From the NCBI GenBank assembly GCA_947259095.1, contig CAMYLA010000036.1, positions 13,022 to 48,204 on the forward strand: a stretch of DNA of 35,183 bases, in the 5' to 3' direction. Source of the stretch: an uncultured Acidimicrobiaceae bacterium. Lineage in GTDB: Bacteria > Actinomycetota > Acidimicrobiia > Acidimicrobiales > SZUA-35. The position numbers and the translations under genes were made by a program. Within the stretch, counting starts at the first letter, position 1. Each line of letters starts with the position of its first letter. This document shows, in pieces, positions 8,185-14,831 of this stretch. A model generated the notes under the pieces. That model did not search any database. It had not been told where the DNA came from and worked only from the letters and a program-made list of their open reading frames with translations.

Positions 8185-8939
8185 TAGTAGTCGACCCGCT
8201 TCAGGAAGCCGCCGTCAACGGTGATGTTGACGCCGTTCACATGGCGGGCGGCATCGCCGGCCAGGAACGCAACCACGTTGGCCACGTCCTGCGGCACACC
8301 CATCGAGCCGCCCGGATGGTTCTTCTGCGTCGCCTCGTAGAACTCGGCCATACCCTGGCGGATGTTGTCCCAGTCGCCGCCCTCGACCATGATCGGCCCC
8401 GGCGACACCACATTGCAGCGGATGCCCCTTGCCCCCAGCACCTGGGCCTGGCCCAGCGTCCAGTTGGTGACCGCCGCCTTGAGGGCGCTGTAGCTCCCTG
8501 CGCCGGTTGCGAAGTGCTCGGCGCTGGCGGTGGTGCCGATCGAGATCACCGAACCACCACCGTCGGCCAGGGCCCCGGTTGCGGCCTGGACCCCGGCAAC
8601 CAGCGCCATGAGGTCGACGTTGAAATTGTTGATCCAATCGTCGAGCTTGCGCTGGGGCTTGGCTGAGGTGTTGTGGACGTAGATGTCGACACCGCCCAGC
8701 TGTTCGGCGGAGGACTCGACCCAGGCCAGCAGGGAATCGGTGTCGGCGGCGTCGACCGTCCCACCGATGACGGTGCCGGTCGCACCCAACTCGGCCACTG
8801 CGGCAGCCACGTCCTGTGCGGTCCTGGCGCACAATGCCACCGACGCCCCCTCGGCCAGCAGGGTCTCGACCACCGCTCGACCGATGCCCTTCGTGGAGCC
8901 GGTGACCAGTGCCTTCTTGCCGTTCAACCCCAGATCCAT
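8184..8939 (-). CDS. Short-chain dehydrogenase/reductase (SDR), first gene of aco-like operon
   Basis: This 251-residue classical SDR has TGSTKGIGRAV for cofactor binding, SYSALKAAV as the YxxxK catalytic segment, and a C-terminal NGVNITVDGGFLKR tail. The start is placed at ATG 8937-8939 behind GAGGAG with ~9 nt spacing; an in-frame GTG at 8958-8960 would add MEEERRL and swallow the Shine-Dalgarno. The usual NNAG is replaced by HNTSAK at ~residues 93-98, a departure seen in some SDR branches. It leads the operon ThuA-E1-AcoX-E2, so it may act on the same substrate pathway (inference). The 223-bp gap to the divergent Rieske gene should hold both promoters. Confidence 0.9.
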   Translation of the reverse strand: MDLGLNGKKALVTGSTKGIGRAVVETLLAEGASVALCARTAQDVAAAVAELGATGTVIGGTVDAADTDSLLAWVESSAEQLGGVDIYVHNTSAKPQRKLDDWINNFNVDLMALVAGVQAATGALADGGGSVISIGTTASAEHFATGAGSYSALKAAVTNWTLGQAQVLGARGIRCNVVSPGPIMVEGGDWDNIRQGMAEFYEATQKNHPGGSMGVPQDVANVVAFLAGDAARHVNGVNITVDGGFLKRVDY

Positions 8940-9150
8940 CAGCCGACGCTCCTCTTCCACACCTGCCCCACGATGAATGAAGGTGCATAGTGTTGTGGTC
9001 GCAATCTAGGTCTGCCCCTCGGGCACCTCAAGTTGCCCACCGACCGGGTCCCGATTCCGGTGGAGGATAGTGAAGCTCCTGAGCGTCGCGGCACAGCGCC
9101 AGGGGGCGGACCGTTGCCGGCGTCGTTGGCCAGCGAATCGACACTCCGAT

Positions 9151-9156
9151 TAGTTT
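9151..9156 (+). promoter_or_regulatory. -10-like box TAGTTT for a leaderless start at 9163
   Basis: TAGTTT ends 6 nt before the ATG of the Rieske oxygenase and no Shine-Dalgarno is present. The spacing fits TANNNT -10 boxes of leaderless actinobacterial transcripts. No clear -35 is seen. Confidence 0.45.
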
Positions 9157-9162
9157 TGGGCC

Positions 9163-10593
9163 ATGTCGATGACCGACGAACCGGGACTGGCCCGCTCCCC
9201 CGGCGTCACCTATCAAAACCTGCTCGACGGCGACAGTCGCGACGTCCCGGCGGTCCTTCGGCTGGAGCATCCGCGATATCTGGGCAGCGAAGACATCGAC
9301 GTCGGCCGCTACACCAGCCGGGCATGGCACGACCAGGAGGTCAGCCACGTCTGGCGGAAGGTATGGCAGTACGCCTGTCGTACCGATGAGATCCCCGAGC
9401 TCGGCGACTACCTCGTCTACGAGATCGTCCGCGACTCCTATATCGTCATGCGGACCGAGACCGGCATCAAGGCCTATGTGAACGCCTGCCTCCACCGGGG
9501 CCGCAGGTTGAAGGATCACGACGGCCGGTGCAGCGAGATCCGTTGCGCCTTCCACGGCTTCGCCTGGACCCTCGACGGCGACCTGCACGACATCCCCGGC
9601 CGCTGGGACTTCCCCCATGTGGACGATGCCGAGTTCTCCCTTCCAGAAGCCCGGGTCGACGAGTGGGCCGGCTTCGTGTTCATCAACCCCGATCCCGACG
9701 CCGAGCCGCTGGCCGACTTCCTGGGCGAGATCGTGGACCAGTTTGCGGTGTGGGACCTGGAGAAGCGCTACAAGCAGGCCCATGTGGCCAAGGTCATCAA
9801 CGCCAACTGGAAGGTCACCCAGGAGGCGTTCTGCGAGGCCTATCACGTCAACGCCACCCATCCCCAGATCATGGCCTACCTCGGCGACACCAACTCCCAG
9901 GTCGACATCTGGGACAATTTCGCCAGGGTCATCACGCCGAGCGGCACCCCGAGCCCGCTGCTGGAGTGGGAGCCGACCCCCGACGAGATGATGCGCTCGA
10001 TGCTGGATGTCCGCCACGATCAGGAGCCGCCCGCCGCACTCGACGACGAGGCCGACATGCGACAGGTGGCGGCGGCAGGCGCCAGGCAGCGGTGGCGCAA
10101 GATCGCCGGCGACGACTGGGTCGATCGGATGTCGGACGCCGAGTTGATGGACTCGATCGACTACACCGTGTTCCCCAACTTCCACCCCTGGGGGGCGTTC
10201 AACCGCATCGTCTACCGGTTCCGACCCAACGGCGACGATCATCGATCGGCCATCATGGAATGCATCTTTCTGGCCCCCTACCGGGGCGAGAAACCGCCAC
10301 CGTGCGAGGTGCACTGGCTGACCGAGGACGAAACCTTCACCGACGCCCCCGAACTCGGCATGCTGGGCAAGGTGTTCAACCAGGACCTGTTCAACATGGC
10401 AAAGGTGCAATTGGGTTTGGAGACCACCCGCAAGCCGGGCATCACCCTCGGCAACTACCAAGAAGCCAAGGTCCGATGGCTCCACCACAAGCTCGGCCAG
10501 TGGGTCGACCGGGGGCGGGAAGCGGCCGTTACGTTCAACGCGGCCGACGCCGGGAACGGATCGGGCGACAGCTCGACCGCCGGGACCGGATGA
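9163..10593 (+). CDS. Rieske non-heme iron oxygenase, alpha subunit (first of pair)
   Basis: This 476-residue ring-hydroxylating oxygenase large subunit has the Rieske [2Fe-2S] ligands Cys109-x-His111 and Cys128-x2-His131. The mononuclear Fe(II) site is set by His228 and His233 in YHVNATHP, with a candidate acidic third ligand in FNQDLFNMAKVQLGL near the C-terminus. It should activate O2 for hydroxylation or demethylation using electrons from a separate reductase or ferredoxin; none is encoded here, nor is a beta subunit. It is followed with an ATGA overlap by a 69-residue protein and then a second Rieske alpha subunit. The C-terminal tail is Asp/Gly/Ser-rich. Confidence 0.93.
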   Translation: MSMTDEPGLARSPGVTYQNLLDGDSRDVPAVLRLEHPRYLGSEDIDVGRYTSRAWHDQEVSHVWRKVWQYACRTDEIPELGDYLVYEIVRDSYIVMRTETGIKAYVNACLHRGRRLKDHDGRCSEIRCAFHGFAWTLDGDLHDIPGRWDFPHVDDAEFSLPEARVDEWAGFVFINPDPDAEPLADFLGEIVDQFAVWDLEKRYKQAHVAKVINANWKVTQEAFCEAYHVNATHPQIMAYLGDTNSQVDIWDNFARVITPSGTPSPLLEWEPTPDEMMRSMLDVRHDQEPPAALDDEADMRQVAAAGARQRWRKIAGDDWVDRMSDAELMDSIDYTVFPNFHPWGAFNRIVYRFRPNGDDHRSAIMECIFLAPYRGEKPPPCEVHWLTEDETFTDAPELGMLGKVFNQDLFNMAKVQLGLETTRKPGITLGNYQEAKVRWLHHKLGQWVDRGREAAVTFNAADAGNGSGDSSTAGTG

Positions 10594-10799
10594 ACGGCAT
10601 CCACCATCCCTTCACCAGAGCCCTCTACGAGGGCGACGGCGATGGCAACATCCTGGTCACCGATGGTGACCGTCAGGGCCGCTTCACCGCCGATGGCCGC
10701 TGGCTCAGGGGCGAGCTCCGGGAGTGCGACCCGCAGCTCTGCGGATGGGTGGCCGGGCCGCAGATGATGAACCATCGGCTCGCCGACCCGGCACCGTGA
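10590..10799 (+). CDS. Small unknown protein between two Rieske oxygenases
   Basis: This 69-residue reading frame begins with ATG sharing ATGA with the stop of the first Rieske gene and ends 7 bp before the second. It starts MNGIHHPFTRALYEGDGDG and contains RGELRECDPQLCGWVAGPQ; two Cys (in ECDPQLCGW) are present, with no membrane segment or signal peptide. I do not recognise a named family. Its strict coupling to oxygenase genes suggests an accessory or assembly role (inference). It is short but credible because of position and the ATGA overlap. Confidence 0.72.
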   Translation: MNGIHHPFTRALYEGDGDGNILVTDGDRQGRFTADGRWLRGELRECDPQLCGWVAGPQMMNHRLADPAP

Positions 10800-10806
10800 C
10801 ATCCAC

Positions 10807-12036
10807 ATGAGTCGACAGACCCTGGTCGAGCTGACCCGGAGGGCCCTGGCCCACGCCAAGGCCGGCACGGTTCCGCTGGCGGCCGACATCGCCCGGGTTC
10901 CGGCCCTGAACTACTACGACCCCGACCGATGGCGGGTGGAGATGGACCGGGTATTCAAACGGCTCCCGCTGGTGCTTGGCTTCAGCTGCGAACTGGCGGA
11001 GCCGAACAGCTACAAGGCAATGGACGTGGCCGGCGTGCCGCTGCTGCTGACCCGGGCCGGTGACGGCAGCATCCGATCGTTCGTCAACATGTGCAGCCAC
11101 CGTGGCGCCATCGTCGTGGAGGAAGGCGCGGGGACGGCTCGCCGCTTCACCTGCCCGTACCATGCCTGGAGCTACGACGGCGAGGGGCGGCTGGTGGGGA
11201 TCCTCGATCGTGACGAGTTCGGCGACCTCGATCCGTCGTGCCATGGTCTCACCGCCCTCCCGGTCGCCGAGCGGGCCGGGATCATCTTCGGTGGTCTGTC
11301 ACCGGGGCACGGGCTCGACTTCGACCGGTTGCTCGATTCGTTCCTCTGCGGCTACGACGAGATGCTGGCGCACCTCGGCTTCGATCGCTGCACCTATGTG
11401 GGGAGCCAAGCGGTTGGGGGACCGAACTGGAAGGTCGCCTACGACGGCTATCTCGACTTCTACCATCTGCCGATCCTCCACCGGAACACCTTCGGAGCCG
11501 ATGCCTGCAACAAGGCGATCTACGACGCCTGGGGTCCTCACCAACGGGTCACCAGCCCGGACCAGCACATCCTGGCCCTCGACGGGATCCCCGAGGACGA
11601 CTGGCCGCTCGGGGCGCTGACCTCGGGGGTGTGGACGATCTTTCCCCATGCCTCGATCGCAGGATTCAAGGTTGCAGACGACGGCGGCGCCGGTGGCCGG
11701 ATGTACATGGTGTCGACGCTGTACCCCGGCACCGACCCCGACACCTCCGTCACCGTGCAGCACTTCCTGGCCGCCTTCGACCCGCCGCCGTCTCTGCAGC
11801 CGATGATCGACGCCCAGCGGGAGTTCCTGCTCGGGGTGGTTCGGGACGAGGACTATTACACCGGCAACCGGATCCAGCGCTCGGTCAAGACCGGGGCAAA
11901 ATCGTCGTTCCTGTTCGGGCGAAACGAGGCAGGTGGTCAGCGATTCCACGGCTGGGTCGACCGGCTCGTGGCGGCCGAGACAGAACAGGACACCGACGCC
12001 CTCTTCGCTACGGCCGAGGTGGTGTTCCAGCCCTAG
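10807..12036 (+). CDS. Rieske non-heme iron oxygenase, alpha subunit (second of pair)
   Basis: This 409-residue protein has Rieske ligands Cys96-x-His98 (NMCSHRG) and Cys116-x2-His119 (CPYHAWSYDG), and the Fe(II)-site histidines His220 and His225 in DGYLDFYHLPILHRN. Overall length and motif spacing fit alpha-subunit oxygenases of the phenylpropionate/carnitine/choline monooxygenase-like superfamily. It is clearly diverged from its partner at 9163-10593 rather than a recent duplicate. The two may form a mixed oligomer or act on successive steps; sequence alone cannot decide. There is no strong Shine-Dalgarno, consistent with translation coupled to the preceding small gene. Confidence 0.92.
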   Translation: MSRQTLVELTRRALAHAKAGTVPLAADIARVPALNYYDPDRWRVEMDRVFKRLPLVLGFSCELAEPNSYKAMDVAGVPLLLTRAGDGSIRSFVNMCSHRGAIVVEEGAGTARRFTCPYHAWSYDGEGRLVGILDRDEFGDLDPSCHGLTALPVAERAGIIFGGLSPGHGLDFDRLLDSFLCGYDEMLAHLGFDRCTYVGSQAVGGPNWKVAYDGYLDFYHLPILHRNTFGADACNKAIYDAWGPHQRVTSPDQHILALDGIPEDDWPLGALTSGVWTIFPHASIAGFKVADDGGAGGRMYMVSTLYPGTDPDTSVTVQHFLAAFDPPPSLQPMIDAQREFLLGVVRDEDYYTGNRIQRSVKTGAKSSFLFGRNEAGGQRFHGWVDRLVAAETEQDTDALFATAEVVFQP

Positions 12037-12061
12037 GGCCAAGGCGCACCGAGCCGGCCGC

Positions 12062-12146
12062 CTACCCGCCCTCGACCTGACGGGCCATCCACTCGGCCGG
12101 TGGCGGGCGCCACTACCCGTCCGCCTGACGGGCCATCCACTCGGCC
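12062..12146. repeat. 48-bp-offset duplication of the 3' end of the PPOX-fold gene
   Basis: A 23-bp identical run occurs at 12076-12098 and 12124-12146, offset 48 bp. The second copy codes for the end of the PPOX-fold protein (AEWMARQADG-stop). The first, just beyond its stop, would read AEWMARQVEGG-stop on the same strand, so it is a vestigial tail with diverged final codons. Confidence 0.8.
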
Positions 12147-12658
12147 GTGGCGCGTCCCATCTTGGCGCCGTCGTAGCCGATGCGTTGGGTCGGTTCGACT
12201 TCGAGGATGACACGGCGGGGCGAGTCGAGGAAGGCGACGAAAGCCTCCCGGCCCGCCTCGGCCTTTGGCCCGTCGCCCGGCTGCAGCGCCGCCGCCAGCT
12301 CGGGATAGAACCAGGCCTTGGTCTCATCGTCGTCGTGGACGGTGCAGGTTCCCTTCCAGGTGATGGCCTTGTTCCGGGGCAGCGGCGAGCCGGTGCTGGT
12401 CACAACGATACAGACCCGCGGATCGCGTCTGACCGCCTTGATCCGGGCCCGCTGACTCGACGCGGTGAGCCAGAATCGACCGCGACGCCACACGTAGGAC
12501 ATGATCACGCCGACGGGCCAACCCTCGGCGTTGGCCCAGATGAAGGTGCACTCGTTGTGGGCGAGCAGCAGCCGCTCCTCCACCTCCCGATCGAGGTCGA
12601 AGACGGTGACGTCCTCGTAGTTCTCCTCCGGATGCTCGCTCGGGTTCGGCTCATCCAT
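12113..12658 (-). CDS. Pyridoxamine 5'-phosphate oxidase-fold protein (FMN or F420 binding)
   Basis: This 181-residue split-barrel flavoprotein-like protein reads from ATG 12658, with AAAGGA about 10 nt upstream; a GTG at 12691 would add 11 residues. Blocks such as ERLLLAHNECTFIWAN, GWPVGVIMSYVWRRGRFWLTAS, RDPRVCIVVTS and KAITWKGTCTVHDD follow the PNPOx-like pattern, a fold used in actinobacteria for FMN- or F420-dependent reductases and haem/biliverdin enzymes. The cofactor and substrate are not determinable here. It is divergent from the AhpD-like selenoprotein gene across 216 bp. Its 3' end has a vestigial duplicate just downstream. Confidence 0.82.
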   Translation of the reverse strand: MDEPNPSEHPEENYEDVTVFDLDREVEERLLLAHNECTFIWANAEGWPVGVIMSYVWRRGRFWLTASSQRARIKAVRRDPRVCIVVTSTGSPLPRNKAITWKGTCTVHDDDETKAWFYPELAAALQPGDGPKAEAGREAFVAFLDSPRRVILEVEPTQRIGYDGAKMGRATAEWMARQADG

Positions 12659-12874
12659 CGTCCGGGGGTCCTTTCCAGCATCGGCCGTCACCGCGGTGGT
12701 GCGTCTGTGCCGTCGAGAGTAATCGGGCCGCCGGGTGCCGCCCCCATTGTGTCGCCGACCACCGGGGCCGGCGGCCGATCCGCTCAGGGTCTCGCCGGAG
12801 CAGCTCCCGGGGCCGGCAGGCGGGGCGCCGGTCGCCGATGCTAGATTCTGGCAACCGGCTCCCAGGAGGCAACC

Positions 12875-13384
12875 ATGGCCAGGATCGACGTACCGGAAGG
12901 CGAAGGACTGGAAGCGTCACGGATCTGGAAGGTGGCGCCCCACTTCGGCGAGGGCCTCCAGGCCATGACCAAGGCGGTCTACGAGAAGAGCAGCCTGCCG
13001 GTCCGGGAGCGGGAGGCGATGCGGATGCGGATCGCCCAACTCAACCAGTGCCATGTTTGACTGAACACTCGGGCTGCATCGGCGATGCAGCAGGGCATGG
13101 ATGACGGGCTGTACAACTCGGTCAACCGGTACGACGAGGTCGACGAGTTCTCCGAACGGGAGAAGCTCGCCATCGAGTTCGGAGAGCGGTTCGCCATCGA
13201 CAACACCACCATCGACGACGAGTTCTGGGCCCGGGTGTCTGAACACTTCTCCGAAACCGAACTGTTGGAGCTCACCATGGTGGCCGGGTATTGCGTGGGG
13301 ATCGGCCGGGCGCTCCAGGTACTGGACATTGCGGTCGACTTCGACGTGTTGTGGAGCAGGGAACCGGACACCGAACCGGGCTAG
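12875..13384 (+). CDS. AhpD/carboxymuconolactone decarboxylase-like selenoprotein, in-frame TGA read as selenocysteine
   Basis: This 169-residue protein is read through TGA 13058-13060 (residue 62). ATG 12875 has a perfect AGGAGG at 12864-12869, 5 nt away. Upstream of the TGA are LPVREREAMRMRIAQLNQCHV; downstream in the same frame LNTRAASAMQQGMDDGLY, FSEREKLAIEFGERFAID and a full C-terminal helical region. Family members carry CxxC here, so the TGA stands exactly for the second Cys, giving Cys59-His-Val-Sec62. AhpD-fold CxxC proteins reduce disulfides or peroxiredoxin partners. The canonical downstream His is replaced (Arg66). A SECIS-like hairpin follows at 13073-13091. There is no other lesion in 170 codons. 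The alternative is a nonsense-mutated pseudogene, less likely given hairpin and position. Sec machinery is not in the window. Confidence 0.85.
13073..13091 (+). promoter_or_regulatory. Bacterial SECIS-like hairpin after in-frame TGA
   Basis: GCTGCATC (13073-13080), loop GGC, GATGCAGC (13084-13091) form a perfect 8-bp stem starting 12 nt after the TGA. Bacterial SECIS elements lie inside the coding sequence with the apical loop roughly 16-37 nt from the UGA and a G among the first loop bases; here the loop starts 21 nt after the UGA with GG. E. coli fdhF has a comparable layout (11-nt gap, 7-bp upper stem, GGUC loop). Confidence 0.8.
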
Positions 13385-13399
13385 CTGCGGGCTAGCTGC
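13378..13399. repeat. Perfect 11-bp tandem duplication holding both convergent stop codons
   Basis: GGGCTAGCTGC occurs at 13378-13388 and again at 13389-13399. The palindromic CTAG in the first copy provides the TAG of the AhpD-like gene (plus) and in the second copy the TAG of the enoyl-CoA hydratase gene (minus). Confidence 0.85.
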
Positions 13400-14246
13400 T
13401 CCTGGCGTCGTTGCGGATCACCTCGGCTCCCGATGGGTCGACCGGCATCCCGTGGACCCACTGGTTGTGGGCGTGACCGACGTGTTGCAGACCGAAGGCC
13501 GACTGGATGGCCACCGGGAACCCCATGGCGTCCACCGACTGGTTGACCGACATCTTGGCCAACTTCAATCCCATGCTGGGCCGTGAAGCGATGCGCTCGG
13601 CCAGAGCCAGCGTCTCGGCCTCCAGATCCTCCCGTGGTACCACCCGGTTGACCATGCCCACAGCCCTGGCCTCGGCCGCCCCCATCGCCTCCCCGGTGAA
13701 AAGCAACTCCTTGGCCCGCCGTGGCCCGAGCTCGAAGGCGTGGGCGAAGTACTCGATCCCGTTGACCCCGAACGCCACCACCGGGTCGGAGAATTGGGCG
13801 TCCTCGGACGCCACCACCAGGTCGCAGGGCCACATCAGCATGAGGCCACCGGCGATCACCTTGCCGTGGACCTGGGCGATGGTCGGCTTCGGCAGCACCC
13901 GCCAACGGTTGCAGAAGCCGAGATAGATCTCCTCCTCCCGGGCCATCATCCCCTCGTCTCCCGGTTTTGTGAAGCCTCCGACCGGCCCGACGGTCTCGAA
14001 CTCGTCGAACCCCGAGCCGTCCCGGAGATCGTGGCCGGAGGAGAAGTGTTTGCCGTTCGCCCCCAGGATGATGACCTTCACCTCGTCGTCGGCCACTGCG
14101 AGGTCGAATGCCGAATTCAACTCGTACAGCAGCCGCTTGTCCTGAGCGTTTGCCACCTCCGGGCGGTCGAGCATGATCCGCGCCACACCCGGGGCGGCGA
14201 TCTCGTAGGTGATGGTTCGGAAGGCTTGCGAGTCGGAGCTGGCCAT
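13392..14246 (-). CDS. Enoyl-CoA hydratase/isomerase (crotonase) family protein
   Basis: This 284-residue crotonase-fold protein is read from ATG 14246 (MASSDSQAF); the much longer in-frame extension upstream runs antisense through the VOC gene and is not credible. Oxyanion-hole segments are visible: NGKHFSSGHDL at ~60-70 and HGKVIAGGLMLMWPCDLVVA at ~120-140, followed by FSDPVVAFGVNG. It should act on acyl-CoA esters (hydration, isomerisation or C-C cleavage). The usual catalytic Glu of hydratases near GxxGVNGIEYF is not clearly conserved, so a strict hydratase role is uncertain. TAGTTT 7 nt before the ATG, with no Shine-Dalgarno, suggests a leaderless transcript. Divergent from the VOC gene. 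Confidence 0.9.
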   Translation of the reverse strand: MASSDSQAFRTITYEIAAPGVARIMLDRPEVANAQDKRLLYELNSAFDLAVADDEVKVIILGANGKHFSSGHDLRDGSGFDEFETVGPVGGFTKPGDEGMMAREEEIYLGFCNRWRVLPKPTIAQVHGKVIAGGLMLMWPCDLVVASEDAQFSDPVVAFGVNGIEYFAHAFELGPRRAKELLFTGEAMGAAEARAVGMVNRVVPREDLEAETLALAERIASRPSMGLKLAKMSVNQSVDAMGFPVAIQSAFGLQHVGHAHNQWVHGMPVDPSGAEVIRNDARSS

Positions 14247-14253
14247 GGGTGTG

Positions 14254-14259
14254 AAACTA
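14254..14259 (-). promoter_or_regulatory. -10-like box TAGTTT for the enoyl-CoA hydratase gene
   Basis: On the minus strand TAGTTT is followed by 7 nt and then the ATG at 14246, without a Shine-Dalgarno. This matches the leaderless layout seen at 9151-9163 and 15928-15940. Confidence 0.45.
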
Positions 14260-14318
14260 CTACTCGGCCGAGGAGGGCGACAGATGCCAAGATGGGCGGG
14301 ACCGAACAGGAGCAGCAC

Positions 14319-14804
14319 GTGGCCATCGACTATCAGCGGCTGTACCACACCGGGATCCGGGTTCCCGATCTCGCATCGGCGATGGCCGACCTTGGCCCGA
14401 CCCTGAACGTCACCTGGGCCGAGGTCCGGGACCTGCCGGAGATGCAACTGTGGTCGCCGGAGCAGGGTGTGCAGAGCGTGTCGCTGCGATTCACCTACTC
14501 CTGTGAGGGGCCCCAGCACGTGGAGCTGTTGGAAGGCTCGCCGGGTTGTGTCTGGGACGGGCGAGAGGATCCCGGCCTCCATCACGTGGGGGTCTGGGTC
14601 GACGACGTCCGGGCCGAAACCGAGGCCGCATTGGCTGCCGGCTGGTCGTGCGCCGCCGCGTCGGCCGCGCCGGAGGACGGCTACGGCCCGTGGGCCTATC
14701 TCCGCCCGCCGAGCGGGGTGATCGTGGAGGTCGTCTCGGAGGCCATCAAGGCACACTTCGAGCCGTGGTGGGCCGAGGGGCTGGCCCGGGCCGAATCGCC
14801 GTGA
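14319..14804 (+). CDS. VOC (glyoxalase/bleomycin resistance) superfamily protein
   Basis: This 161-residue protein has two beta-alpha-beta-beta-beta modules: the first opens RLYHTGIRVPDLASAMADLG and the second DPGLHHVGVWVDDVRAETEAAL, with His in each opening strand and an acidic residue in the closing strands (HVELLEG, IVEVVSE). This is the metal-binding layout of VOC enzymes such as glyoxalases, dioxygenases and epimerases. I choose GTG 14319 because AGGAG lies 6 nt upstream; ATG 14292 would add nine residues. Function within VOC is unassigned. It is divergent from the enoyl-CoA hydratase and convergent with the 2OG oxygenase. Confidence 0.85.
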   Translation: MAIDYQRLYHTGIRVPDLASAMADLGPTLNVTWAEVRDLPEMQLWSPEQGVQSVSLRFTYSCEGPQHVELLEGSPGCVWDGREDPGLHHVGVWVDDVRAETEAALAAGWSCAAASAAPEDGYGPWAYLRPPSGVIVEVVSEAIKAHFEPWWAEGLARAESP

Positions 14805-14831
14805 CCGGCCGCACCGGTGGAAGAACGGCCG

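Noticed and set aside
12875..13060. The first half of the AhpD-like gene as a separate 61-residue protein
   Set aside because: The frame continues without change after TGA, the break falls exactly on the second active-site Cys, and the following text is family-like; a recoded codon explains it better.
13085..13384. A separate 99-residue gene starting at ATG 13085
   Set aside because: No Shine-Dalgarno suits it and the ATG lies within the SECIS-like stem; it is the C-terminal part of the same frame.
14247..14756. Long N-terminal extension of the crotonase gene to 14756
   Set aside because: It lies antisense to the VOC gene, has no family match, and the ATG at 14246 has a good -10-like box.
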